Below, piece after piece: positions 1-7,876 of a stretch of DNA of 12,737 bases. The DNA is taken from the NCBI GenBank assembly GCA_963579135.1, contig CAUZFB010000058.1, forward strand, positions 1 to 12,737, read 5' to 3'. The stretch is from CALGTL01 sp963579135. Its GTDB lineage: Bacteria > Chloroflexota > Dehalococcoidia > Lucifugimonadales > Australimonadaceae. The notes beneath the pieces are model-generated. The model made no database searches, had not been told where the DNA came from, and was given only the letters and a program-made list of their open reading frames with translations. Made by a program: the position numbers and the translations under genes. Each line of letters starts with the position of its first letter. The stretch's first letter is position 1.

Positions 1-169
1 AACCTCCGCTTGGGACCAACCTCGCTCCCCTGCACGGATCAATTCGCCCCGTGTCACTGAGGTTTATCTTGCATTACGATGGGCCATGAAGAGTCTCCTT
101 TTGCCGTTGTGTTTTGACTACATCAACAGCAACAGAATGCCCCTCATCTGTAAACAAGCTCTGTGGGAA

Positions 170-1540
170 CTACACCTCGCCGCCGGTTTCTACCGGGAGC
201 GGTTTCCGCGCGCAGAGGGCGGCAACCGTCCCTATTACACTGACTCCGGCGAATGCCCAAAACACTGACAGGTACGAGCCGGTGATGTCGAAAACTAAGG
301 CGGAGCCAGTTGCGCCAACCGCATTCCCCAACGCGAACGCAGGCATAGTCACTCCCCTGATGCTACCCAGGTGATGCCTGCCATAGTAGTTGGCAAATAT
401 GACGAGCTGGGTGGTGACCATCCCCCCCTGAATAAAGCCGTAAGCGACGGCCCAAATGAGCAGTGTGAGAATACTGTTGAGCCCGAGCAAGATGAGATAT
501 GCGCCCCCTGCGAGACCCAGCTGCCAAGCCAGCATCAGGCGCGAGTCGTATCGATCAAGGTAGAACCCTGTTACCAGGGTCCCCACAGTTGCGGATCCAG
601 ACCAGACGGCTACAACCGTCACCGCCGCTACCGGCTCAAATCCTTTGTCAGTTAGATAAGGAACCATGTGGAAGAACGTGGCTGTGAACGCCATGAAACC
701 GCTTGTGGTGGCTAGCGCCAAGAGATAGAAGGATGGATGCCGTAAGACTTGGGTTAGGCCGAACGATGTCTCTCTGTGAGCACCCCCTGTTGGCGAAGAT
801 GCCCTACCGGATACTAGAACTTGGAGCAGCTTGCCATCTGGGAGCATCCCCATATCCTCGGGTTTTCGGCGCAAGAACAACACGATCGGTGGCAGGGCAA
901 GACCCCAAACCATCCAGCCTAGCACGGTGGCGGCGAACCGCCAGTCAAAAGCGGTGATCATGATCTGAGCGAACAATGGAAACCCCAGGATCCCAATCCC
1001 ACTTCCCACTGAGCCCACAGCGACTGCTCTTCCCCTAGCGGCGACAAACCATTTTGGGATCGTGGACATCAGCCCAACGCTCAGCAGCCCCATGTGCGCA
1101 GCCCGGCCGGTCACCTGGTAAGCATAGAACTCGCCCAAGTCTGTGACGGACGCCAGACCCATGAAAGTACCGCCGACTACCAAGAATCCCACTACCATGG
1201 GCCACCTCGGCCCCCACCTGTCGATCAGTGGGCCAGCGGCCAAAGCGAGCAACGCCCCGATCAGAGTGCCGATCCCTGTCGCGCCGCTATACGTCGCTCG
1301 AGACCAACCGAACTCTTCCGGGATGGGTTTGAGAAAGACTCCATTCACCGCCAACGTGCCCGCTGCGGCTACCACGCCTGAAACAACGACCACGCCAACT
1401 ATGACCCAGCCGTAGTAGATGCGGGGAGCGTTTTGCTCGTGATTTGGGGACAGGTTCAATCCATCGCGGAGCAGAAGTGGTTGGGCGGTATGGCGTACAG
1501 GAGTTTCAACGTGGAGGGTGGAACTTGGTGGGCCGCACAT
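170..1540 (-). CDS. MFS transporter, monocarboxylate/oxalate-formate antiporter-like
   Basis: A 456-residue integral membrane protein of the major facilitator superfamily, close to the usual length, with about 12 hydrophobic segments in two halves split by a polar loop (about residues 225-265). The first half has FGWSRATYSGATG (77-89) and the loop 2-3 signature GPLIDRWGPR (103-112). A matching DRYDSR loop (329-334) opens the second half. This WSR...GP..DR.G.R pattern is typical of the monocarboxylate/oxalate-formate antiporter branch, so a small organic acid is the likely substrate (inference). The ATG at 1538-1540 has no clear Shine-Dalgarno and gives a 40-residue polar tail before the first membrane segment (about 43-65). 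A shorter start, for example TTG at codon 28, is possible. It diverges from the amidohydrolase-tct operon, so it may share its regulation. Family call is firm; substrate is not. Confidence 0.9.
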   Translation of the reverse strand: MCGPPSSTLHVETPVRHTAQPLLLRDGLNLSPNHEQNAPRIYYGWVIVGVVVVSGVVAAAGTLAVNGVFLKPIPEEFGWSRATYSGATGIGTLIGALLALAAGPLIDRWGPRWPMVVGFLVVGGTFMGLASVTDLGEFYAYQVTGRAAHMGLLSVGLMSTIPKWFVAARGRAVAVGSVGSGIGILGFPLFAQIMITAFDWRFAATVLGWMVWGLALPPIVLFLRRKPEDMGMLPDGKLLQVLVSGRASSPTGGAHRETSFGLTQVLRHPSFYLLALATTSGFMAFTATFFHMVPYLTDKGFEPVAAVTVVAVWSGSATVGTLVTGFYLDRYDSRLMLAWQLGLAGGAYLILLGLNSILTLLIWAVAYGFIQGGMVTTQLVIFANYYGRHHLGSIRGVTMPAFALGNAVGATGSALVFDITGSYLSVFWAFAGVSVIGTVAALCARKPLPVETGGEV

Positions 1541-1605
1541 GAAGGGCGCGGCACGAACGAGCGAGCAAGGGCAGCGGCCGGGGAGGAATCCGCTGCGCCC
1601 AGGGA

Positions 1606-1634
1606 ATTATCACCCGAATCGGCTCGGGCTTGAA
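1606..1634 (-). promoter_or_regulatory. Weak candidate promoter for the MFS gene
   Basis: On the minus strand there is a GATAAT box (1606-1611), a 17-bp spacer, and a poor -35 match TTCAAG (1629-1634). The spacer holds a small inverted repeat, CCCGA/TCGGG. It lies about 65 bases upstream of the MFS start. The -35 is weak, so this is tentative. Confidence 0.22.
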
Positions 1635-2125
1635 GTGAAGAGGGCCATGGGCCCTAGTCTCCGTATCACGCATGACTCTACCAGGGATGGGGAGGCAGTC
1701 AATTGAGCACCAACTCTGTCTGCCAACCTGCCGTCAACCTCGGAGCAGTCGGTTCTGTCTGGATCCAAGCAGGGTTCAAGTATGAGGATTAGCGACACAC
1801 GACGACGCCCCGCACCATAACTGATGCCTAGGCACCCCCATGGGCCATTAGCGCTGATCGCTTTGCGCTGAAGACGGTCCCCTGTTGTGCTGCTGTTATG
1901 CGTTCTTGGTTTGAACGGGTGAGCCTCAGATAGTTTATTTTCGTAGCGGTTCTGAGAACCCCCTTCGGCAAACACCGGCGTTGGCATCGGTAACGTGGAT
2001 ATCGGGTTCTGTGAGGTCCGCAGCACCCTCAGGCCGCGCATCAGTAGGACATGAAGCCCGCATCACGCCGATAGAGGCTACGGCGTCGAAGCCGCCTGCC
2101 TTGTTATTGCGACATTCCCGTTGTG

Positions 2126-2155
2126 TTGACACAGAAGTGATACCAGGTGTATCCA
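2126..2155 (+). promoter_or_regulatory. Candidate sigma70-like promoter of the amidohydrolase-tct operon
   Basis: A perfect TTGACA box (2126-2131) is followed after 18 bp by TATCCA (2150-2155), a weak -10 match. A start near 2162 would give a leader of about 37 bases before the ATG at 2199. The position suits the operon, but the -10 is poor. Confidence 0.35.
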
Positions 2156-2198
2156 TCAACTCGATTCAGCCAGATTTAAGTATTAAGAAGGAGGCTGT

Positions 2199-3257
2199 AT
2201 GGCAACGGATGTTCTCTTTTCCGCGGACTCGCACATCATGGAACCTGTCGACCTGTGGAAGACACGCGTGCCTGAAGCGCTCCGCGCAGATGCTCCGGTG
2301 TTCCCGGCACACAAAGTAGGTGAAGGCTTCCAGGCCCACACTGGCGGCTGGGATCCCCACGAGCGGCAGAAGGAGATGGCCCAGGACGGCGTAAGCGCCG
2401 AGGTGCTCTATCCCACGCTCGGATTGAGCCTCTTCGGTCTCGATGACGCCCGCATGCAAGTGGCATGTTTCGCCGCCTATAACGACTGGCTGGCCGAATA
2501 CTGCGCCGTTGCCCCCGATCGCCTACTGGGGGTCGGCATGGTGTCCACATACGACATCGCCACCGGTATAGCCGAACTCGAACGGTCCGCCAAACTGGGG
2601 TTGCGCGGCGCGCTCGTCTGGCAAACCCCGCACCCGGACTTGCCCTTCAGCTCATCGCACTACGACCCTCTCTGGGATGCCGCCCAGTCCCTCAACATGT
2701 CCATCAGCCTTCACATCCTCACCGGCCACGGCTACAGCAAGCAGCAGTTCGAGCGGATTGCCGCAGGCGGGGCAATCCAGGGCGTTGAAAGCTACCGGAA
2801 CAGCGTCAACACCAAGGCCTACGAAGTTGCCAACGCCGTGCTCGATCTCATCTTCAGCGGCGCCCTTGATCGGTTCCCGGCGCTCAAGCTGGTCATCGTC
2901 GAGAACGAGGCGGGGTGGCTCCCGTTCATGCTTCAACAGTGGGACTACTACTACAATCGTTTCAAGGGCCGCAACCCGATGCCCATCGAAATGATGCCCA
3001 GCGAGTACTTCGCCCGGCAGGGATACGCGACGTTCTTCAAAGACGCAGTCGGAGGCAATTCTTTCGGGTTCTGGGGGCAGGACAACTGCATGTGGTCTAA
3101 CGACTTCCCCCACGAAAACTCGACCTGGCCTCACTCGCGAGATGTCATCGAGACCACGCTCGGGCATCTGCCCGACGAAGTGCGCACTAAATTGCTACGC
3201 ACTAACGCAGAGCGCCTCTACGGCGTCACCGTCCCTGCTGAAGTGCCGCAAACCTAG
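2199..3257 (+). CDS. Amidohydrolase-2 family metal-dependent hydrolase/decarboxylase
   Basis: A 352-residue cytoplasmic protein of the Amidohydrolase_2 family, which includes ACMSD-like decarboxylases and related C-C or C-N hydrolases. Seen landmarks: SADSHIMEP at 8-16, where D10-x-H12 takes the place of the first metal motif; SLHIL with H172 as a later metal ligand; VENEAGWLP at 234-242; SNDFPHENSTWP at 300-311, with D302 the likely catalytic Asp; and the family's C-terminal NAERLYG at 336-342. There is no signal peptide. The ATG at 2199 sits 4 bases after AAGGAGG, so the start is well supported. It is the first gene of a run of four same-strand genes, and its stop overlaps the ribosome binding site of the next gene, suggesting coupled translation. 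The substrate is unknown. Decarboxylation of a carboxylic acid or opening of a lactone or amide are both possible for the family. Confidence 0.9.
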   Translation: MATDVLFSADSHIMEPVDLWKTRVPEALRADAPVFPAHKVGEGFQAHTGGWDPHERQKEMAQDGVSAEVLYPTLGLSLFGLDDARMQVACFAAYNDWLAEYCAVAPDRLLGVGMVSTYDIATGIAELERSAKLGLRGALVWQTPHPDLPFSSSHYDPLWDAAQSLNMSISLHILTGHGYSKQQFERIAAGGAIQGVESYRNSVNTKAYEVANAVLDLIFSGALDRFPALKLVIVENEAGWLPFMLQQWDYYYNRFKGRNPMPIEMMPSEYFARQGYATFFKDAVGGNSFGFWGQDNCMWSNDFPHENSTWPHSRDVIETTLGHLPDEVRTKLLRTNAERLYGVTVPAEVPQT

Positions 3258-3266
3258 GAGGCAGAC

Positions 3267-4328
3267 GTGCCTGATCAGAAAAAAGTTTTCATCTTTGCAC
3301 CCGCGGACGAAACCGGGCAGTCGCACGAAGCGCTAGAAGCGGCTGGTTGTGAACTTACGCTTGGCGAAGCTTCCTGGGCGACCCCACAGGGCAACAATGA
3401 GGAAGAGATGGCCAGACTGGCCGCAGGCGCAGTTGCACTCGCGGGCACCTCGATACGAAGCTCGCCAATCACCCGCAAGATTATGGAGGCAGCGCCAGAC
3501 TTGCGGGTGATTGCCAAGTACACGATCGGCGTAGACGACATCGACGTGGACGCCGCTACGGAGCTCGGTATCCTCGTAACCCACGCACCCACCGAATCCA
3601 ACTGGGGTGGAGTTGCTGAGGGCACCATGGCCATCATGCTCGGTATCCTCAAGCGGCTCCGCGAGCGCGACGAGCAGGTCAAGTCAGGCGGCTGGCGGGA
3701 TGAGGCGCATCAAGGCACGTTCCTGGGCAGGCGAGGGGACGGTTACGAAGGCATCACCATCGGTATCGTGGGACTAGGTCGCATCGGCACCCGGCTTTCC
3801 GAGTACCTGCGCCCGTGGCGCGTCAGGCTCATCGGCACCGACCCCTATGTTCCGTTGGAGCACTTCGAGGAGTGCGGCGTGCAGCCGGTGGACCTCGAAA
3901 CGCTCCTGCGAGAATCCGACGTCGCCACCTTCCATGTGGTCATGACCAGCGAAACGCGGAACATGGTAGGCGCCCGTGAGCTCGCGTTGATGAAGCCCTC
4001 CGCAGTCCTCATCAACACGTCTCGCGGCGGAGTGGTCAACGAAGCGGCACTTATAGACGCATTGGATTCAGGTCAGATTCGTGCAGCGGGCATAGACGTA
4101 TTCGAAGAGGAACCTTTACCATTCGAGTCAAAGTGGAGGCAGCTAGGCGACAAAGTACTGCTCTCTCCGCATATGGTCTCTTCCAATGCGGGTTCCGGAG
4201 GCCTTAGGCCCGGAATCAAGTGGGCAACGGATTCGGTGCTCGCCGCACTGCGCGGCGAAGTGCCAGATAATGTTTACAACAAAGAGGTCATCTCTGCGTG
4301 GACTAAGCGTTTCGGCGGATCAGGCTAG
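3267..4328 (+). CDS. D-2-hydroxyacid dehydrogenase (NAD-binding, PGDH-like)
   Basis: A 353-residue D-isomer-specific 2-hydroxyacid dehydrogenase, which oxidises a 2-hydroxy acid to a 2-oxo acid with NAD(P) or does the reverse. The N-terminal catalytic half carries the conserved KYTIGVDDID (84-93). The Rossmann half begins with GLGRIG (169-174) and has D192 after the second strand, which favours NAD. The catalytic triad is visible: R253 in NTSRGGVV, E282 in FEEEP and H302 in LSPHMV. There is no ACT domain, so it is not a long serine-pathway enzyme. It starts at GTG (3267), 9 bases after the amidohydrolase stop, with TAGGAGG overlapping that stop. Context suggests it serves the imported acid of the tct operon (inference). 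Phosphoglycerate, glyoxylate/hydroxypyruvate or sulfolactate-like substrates cannot be told apart here. Confidence 0.93.
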   Translation: MPDQKKVFIFAPADETGQSHEALEAAGCELTLGEASWATPQGNNEEEMARLAAGAVALAGTSIRSSPITRKIMEAAPDLRVIAKYTIGVDDIDVDAATELGILVTHAPTESNWGGVAEGTMAIMLGILKRLRERDEQVKSGGWRDEAHQGTFLGRRGDGYEGITIGIVGLGRIGTRLSEYLRPWRVRLIGTDPYVPLEHFEECGVQPVDLETLLRESDVATFHVVMTSETRNMVGARELALMKPSAVLINTSRGGVVNEAALIDALDSGQIRAAGIDVFEEEPLPFESKWRQLGDKVLLSPHMVSSNAGSGGLRPGIKWATDSVLAALRGEVPDNVYNKEVISAWTKRFGGSG

Positions 4329-4423
4329 GCTGGCTATTCTCAATTAGTGAGTCGCCAGTAACCAGGGATACCTCGTTTCTCTGGGATTGCACGTAACAAC
4401 GGAGAAAGCACTCGGCAGTGTAT

Positions 4424-4432
4424 AAGGAGGAG
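4424..4432 (+). promoter_or_regulatory. Strong ribosome binding site of tctC
   Basis: AAGGAGGAG lies 5 bases before the tctC ATG. It is the strongest ribosome binding site in the operon and contrasts with the weak site in front of the permease, fitting the need for more binding protein than permease. A TATAAG string overlaps it but is too close to the start to be a useful -10. Confidence 0.75.
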
Positions 4433-4437
4433 ACCCT

Positions 4438-5589
4438 ATGAGCAGGCTATGGTCCCGAACAGGGACACTCGGAATAGTAGCGTTGGCTTTGGCCATGCTA
4501 CTGGCAGCATGCGGTGGCGAAGACGCCACTCCCACCCCGGTGCCCGCGAACGCTCCACCGACCGCGACACCCGAACCGACCGATTTCTATGAAGGCAAGA
4601 CCATCCGCGTGGTTATTCCTTACTCTGCTGGTGGGAGTTCATCAGTCTTGGTGCCGTATTTCGCGCACCAGCTCCCGAACTTCATCCCCGGTAATCCGCG
4701 CATGATTTCCTCACACATCACGCCGATTATCGCCGGGTATAACTTCTTGGCTGAAGCCGACAACGATGGTACTCAGATAATGTACACCAGCCGGGCGCCT
4801 CTCCCCCAGCAGTACACTGAGGAAGCCAAATTCGACGTTGCCGCCTTTGAGTATCTCATCGGCTACACCTCCGGTGAGAACGTTTTGATAATCAACGGAG
4901 ACGTGCCCTTCGATGATCTAGAGGCGGCTGCGGCCAGCGGCCATGAGCTTCGGTTGGCCATTGAGACTGACCCCACTGAAATGAGTGGAGCAGATATCGC
5001 TGTGATCATTACTGCTGAGATGCTTGGGTATGACCTGAAGCTGATTCCGTTGTCCATCGCTTCAACCGGCACCGCCGAGATGCTGGTTGCAATGGAACGC
5101 GGTGACATCGACGGTCAGGTTGCTGGGGCGATTTGGTACACAATGCCTAGCCTCCGGCCTGGATGGACCGAGAAAGGTACTGTCAAGCCGGTAGCCTTCT
5201 TTGGCCGCCCTGGGGCGCCCATGGACCCCAACTCTGAAAGTCCTGTAGTCGCTCGTAACTACACCGATATCGTCCTCGCGGATGCATCTGCGGACCTCAA
5301 GTCGCTGTACAACGCTCTGGTTGTGCCTGAGGTCGCGCTTGGCAAGCATTTCCTCGCACCGCCTAACACGGACCCCGAAGCTGTTGCAATCCTGCGACAG
5401 GCCTTCTCCGACGCGATGAAGGATAAGGTTTTCGTCAAGGGGCTCAACAGGTTGCTCGGCATCAGCTCGATCAACTTCTCGGGCGCAGAACTGCAGACCA
5501 CAATTGAGGAGGCTGCGGCAGCTTTCGCAGATGGACGAGAGACCCGAGACCAGAAGGTCCTCGACCTTTACAACAAGTACACGAAGTAA
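4438..5589 (+). CDS. tctC: Tripartite tricarboxylate transporter substrate-binding lipoprotein (TctC/Bug type)
   Basis: A 383-residue extracytoplasmic binding protein. The N-terminus is a lipoprotein signal: basic MSRLWSR, a hydrophobic core, then the lipobox LAAC with C25 as the lipidated residue. A Thr/Pro-rich tether follows (about 31-48), then FYEGKTIRVVIPYSAGGSSS (52-71). That opening strand and the Gly/Ser-rich loop are typical of TctC/Bug proteins, where the loop contacts the carboxylate. The ligand in this family is usually a di- or tricarboxylate or an aromatic acid; it cannot be fixed here. It is 109 bases after the dehydrogenase gene and directly upstream of the matching permease. 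Lipid anchoring rather than a free periplasmic form fits a monoderm envelope or a Chloroflexota-type cell (inference). The family call is supported by both sequence and neighbour. Confidence 0.9.
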   Translation: MSRLWSRTGTLGIVALALAMLLAACGGEDATPTPVPANAPPTATPEPTDFYEGKTIRVVIPYSAGGSSSVLVPYFAHQLPNFIPGNPRMISSHITPIIAGYNFLAEADNDGTQIMYTSRAPLPQQYTEEAKFDVAAFEYLIGYTSGENVLIINGDVPFDDLEAAAASGHELRLAIETDPTEMSGADIAVIITAEMLGYDLKLIPLSIASTGTAEMLVAMERGDIDGQVAGAIWYTMPSLRPGWTEKGTVKPVAFFGRPGAPMDPNSESPVVARNYTDIVLADASADLKSLYNALVVPEVALGKHFLAPPNTDPEAVAILRQAFSDAMKDKVFVKGLNRLLGISSINFSGAELQTTIEEAAAAFADGRETRDQKVLDLYNKYTK

Positions 5590-5605
5590 TCTGGTAACCA
5601 CCTAT

Positions 5606-5648
5606 GCATCAGAAGGCGGGGGCCGACGGGGCTCCCGCCTTCTGATGC
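5606..5648 (+). terminator. Intercistronic hairpin between tctC and tctA (attenuator or mRNA-stabilising stem)
   Basis: A perfect 15-bp inverted repeat (arms 5606-5620 and 5634-5648, GCATCAGAAGGCGGG and its complement) extends by four more pairs, one of them G-U, to a stem of about 19 bp with a 5-base loop. There is no T-run after it, so it is unlikely to be a full intrinsic terminator. Its place, 17 bases after the binding-protein stop and 18 bases before the permease start, suits partial termination or protection of the tctC mRNA 3' end. Confidence 0.7.
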
Positions 5649-5666
5649 TGGATACAAGAGCTTGTC

Positions 5667-7769
5667 ATGTTTGAAGGATTCTTCGACGGGTTCGACAAAG
5701 CGCTTCCATATTTCGTCCAGCTAGATTACTGGATGGCGTTTTTTGCGGGCCTGGTGATGGCGACCATCACGGCACTGGTGCCGGGCGTTTCCTCTCTGAT
5801 GCTGATGGCCCTGGCCATCCCCTTTATCCTCATCAATGTTCAGGATGTGGTGATCGGGATAGTGATGCTTGCGGTCATCACCGGTGTCAACGATACCCTC
5901 GACTCACTCCCCGCCATCGTATTGGGTATGCCAACGGCTACGACGCAGGTCACCTTTCTTGAAGGCCATCAGCTCGCCCGCCAAGGGAAGGCTGCACACA
6001 CACTTGGCGCTGTCTACGTCGTTGAAGCCATTGGTGGGGTCACCGGCGCCATTGTCCTACTGATCGCTATTCCTGTGATGCGCCCCTTCATCCTCTCTAT
6101 CGGATATCCAGAGATCACTGCTATCTCCTTCTTCGGGCTCGCATTGATTGCGGTGCTGAGCAACGGGGCGATACAAAAAGGTATCCTCGCCGCCCTGTTC
6201 GGCCTGCTGATCGGCACCATCGGCTTATCTCCAATGGGTGGAGTCCCGCGTTTCACATTCGGAGAACTCAACCTGTGGAATGGCCTGCCGCTCGTCACGG
6301 TTGCGCTCGGCCTGTTCACTTTGCCTGAGATGGTTGATCTTCTCATGACGAGACAGCCCGTCGCGGCTCACGGTGCGAACATCTCCACCCGGGAAACATT
6401 TGCTGGCGCCTTGGTGGGATTGAAGAAATGGAAAGTGGCGGTCCGACAGGGGTTGTTCGGCGTGCTTATGGGTGCCATCCCCGGCGTCGGCGGAGCTGTT
6501 ATCGACTGGCTCGCCTACTCATTCGGCATTCTATGGACGAAGGACCGCTCACAGTTCGGGAAAGGCTCCCTGGACGGCCTGCTGTTCGCGGAATCTGCCC
6601 AGAACTCGAAAGAGGGCGGAGCCGCCATTCCAACGTTGACGCTGGGGGTACCCGGTACGGGAGTCTGGGCCATCGTCCTCGTAGCGCTGATGACGTATGG
6701 TGTCACTCCGGGCCCGCAGATGGTGGACCAATACGCCCATCTGACCATCGTAATGGTCGTCACTCTAGCCCTCGGCAACGTATTCCTCACGATGCTCGGC
6801 CTTGTTAGCAGCACCTACCTGGCGAAACTTACGCTGATTCCGTACCCCGCCATTGCTGCGGTCGTTATACCTTTATCTCTCGTTGCAGGATTCATAGCCT
6901 CCACTCACTGGACAGCGGTTCCGATTGCATTCTCTTTGGGGATTGTGGGATTCCTGATGAAGAAATATCAGTGGCCGCGCCCCCCGTTGTTTATCGGATT
7001 CATCCTCGGGCCCATCATCGAGAAGAACCTGAATGACGCCGTCAACGTACACACGTTCGCGGGCTTGCTCACGCGACCGCTCACCGTGGGGCTGACGTTG
7101 CTGGCCATCGTGTTGGCAGTCCTCTTCCATCATCTGATGTCCAAGACCGCCGTTCAGTTCGAAAAGATCGAGGCGTCCGCGCTCGCGGAGGATCCCGACG
7201 CCTTGGCCCCCTTAACCCCGCCGTCGGGCGGCGCACCTGATGCCGGCTCCATCAAAGCTAGGATGATTGGCGTCCCTCACGAGTTCATCTCCAGGTTCCC
7301 TGAGCACATCCTCCCGCTATTCTTGGCCGGCATCAGTGCATACTTCTACAGCGAGACACTGGATATGAGCTCTCGCGCAGGGGATTATCCAAGGTGGCTC
7401 AGCCTCATCGTCTTCATCGTCGCCGTAACACTTTTCTTGCGGCAAGTACTGACGCCTAAGAAAACGAAGGTCGAGATCATGGACCTCGGGGTTCTCAGTG
7501 AAGGCATGGCGGGGGCCAGATCGGCTGCGATCATGATCGTTAGTCTATTCGCCATGTTCTCCTTCGTTGCTATGGCCATCAATTTCCAGGTAGCTTCCGT
7601 CGCGCTGGCAGTGGCCACGCCGATCCCGTTCATGAAGCGGCGCGTAGGGATTATCACGGGTGCGGTGGCGGGCGTCCTACTCGCTGCGTTCGTTTGGGGC
7701 CTCATTGACAATCTGATGCTGCCTATCTGGCCTGAGCCCGCTATTTGGAACTTCTTCTTCGACAACTAG
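5667..7769 (+). CDS. tctA: Tripartite tricarboxylate transporter permease: TctA with fused TctB-like C-terminal domain
   Basis: A 700-residue membrane protein, about 200 residues longer than a normal TctA (about 500). Residues 20-490 form the TctA part with the family's internal duplication. The first repeat has LVPGVSSLMLMALAIP (37-52) and GMPTATTQVTFLEGH (87-101). The second has GAIPGVGGAVIDWLAYSFG (269-287), FGKGSLDGLLFAESAQNS (297-314) and IPTLTLGVPGTGVWA (321-335). A soluble linker (about 495-545) rich in Ala, Pro and acidic residues leads to four hydrophobic segments (about 547-690), the size and topology of the small TctB subunit. No separate tctB gene lies nearby, so this single chain probably supplies both membrane subunits. 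The start ATG has only a weak ribosome site (AAGAG, 5656-5660). It works with the TctC lipoprotein upstream to import a carboxylate, driven by an ion gradient. Confidence 0.92.
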   Translation: MFEGFFDGFDKALPYFVQLDYWMAFFAGLVMATITALVPGVSSLMLMALAIPFILINVQDVVIGIVMLAVITGVNDTLDSLPAIVLGMPTATTQVTFLEGHQLARQGKAAHTLGAVYVVEAIGGVTGAIVLLIAIPVMRPFILSIGYPEITAISFFGLALIAVLSNGAIQKGILAALFGLLIGTIGLSPMGGVPRFTFGELNLWNGLPLVTVALGLFTLPEMVDLLMTRQPVAAHGANISTRETFAGALVGLKKWKVAVRQGLFGVLMGAIPGVGGAVIDWLAYSFGILWTKDRSQFGKGSLDGLLFAESAQNSKEGGAAIPTLTLGVPGTGVWAIVLVALMTYGVTPGPQMVDQYAHLTIVMVVTLALGNVFLTMLGLVSSTYLAKLTLIPYPAIAAVVIPLSLVAGFIASTHWTAVPIAFSLGIVGFLMKKYQWPRPPLFIGFILGPIIEKNLNDAVNVHTFAGLLTRPLTVGLTLLAIVLAVLFHHLMSKTAVQFEKIEASALAEDPDALAPLTPPSGGAPDAGSIKARMIGVPHEFISRFPEHILPLFLAGISAYFYSETLDMSSRAGDYPRWLSLIVFIVAVTLFLRQVLTPKKTKVEIMDLGVLSEGMAGARSAAIMIVSLFAMFSFVAMAINFQVASVALAVATPIPFMKRRVGIITGAVAGVLLAAFVWGLIDNLMLPIWPEPAIWNFFFDN

Positions 7770-7778
7770 CAGCGTCAT

Positions 7779-7849
7779 ATGGGAAAGACTTAACTAAAGA
7801 AGAAGGCACCACAATACGGTGCCTTCTTCTTTAGTTAAGTCTTTCCCAT
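7779..7849. terminator. Bidirectional terminator with a perfect 32-bp-arm inverted repeat
   Basis: The arms 7779-7810 and 7818-7849 are perfect reverse complements over 32 bases, around a 7-base loop (ACAATAC). The inner part, AAAGAAGAAGGCACC facing GGTGCCTTCTTCTTT, is built like a two-way intrinsic terminator: a GC-rich core with A-rich upstream and T-rich downstream sides on either strand. It sits between the ends of two convergent genes, 9 bases after the tctA stop and 27 bases beyond the stop of the TPP enzyme gene. The outer arm part is much longer than termination needs. Confidence 0.85.
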
Positions 7850-7876
7850 CCACGGGCGAGGCCGGGTCCCTCCTGC

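Larger units (their letters stand above)
1541..2198. other. Divergent intergenic region, no gene seen
   Basis: These 658 bases separate the leftward MFS gene from the rightward operon. Short open frames exist on both strands (1610-2041 minus, 1935-2159 minus, 1981-2319 plus), but none has a ribosome binding site, recognisable domain or protein-like composition. No regulator gene is encoded here. The region probably holds promoters for both directions. The length is large for promoters alone, so a decayed gene is possible, but I see no convincing remnant. Confidence 0.55.

Noticed and set aside
2..268. Frame open from the left edge on the plus strand, 89 codons
   Set aside because: Its second half is antisense to the MFS gene, and no family is recognisable. 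A gene tail cannot be fully excluded, but support is too thin.
1610..2041. 143-codon open frame on the minus strand in the divergent region
   Set aside because: No ribosome site, unstructured composition and no recognisable motif; treated as non-coding.
1981..2319. 112-codon open frame on the plus strand
   Set aside because: It runs into the start of the amidohydrolase in another frame and has a shadow-like composition.
2652..3167. 171-codon open frame on the minus strand
   Set aside because: Antisense shadow of the amidohydrolase gene, whose motifs and ribosome site are clear.
5062..5601. 179-codon open frame on the minus strand
   Set aside because: Antisense to tctC, with no family features.
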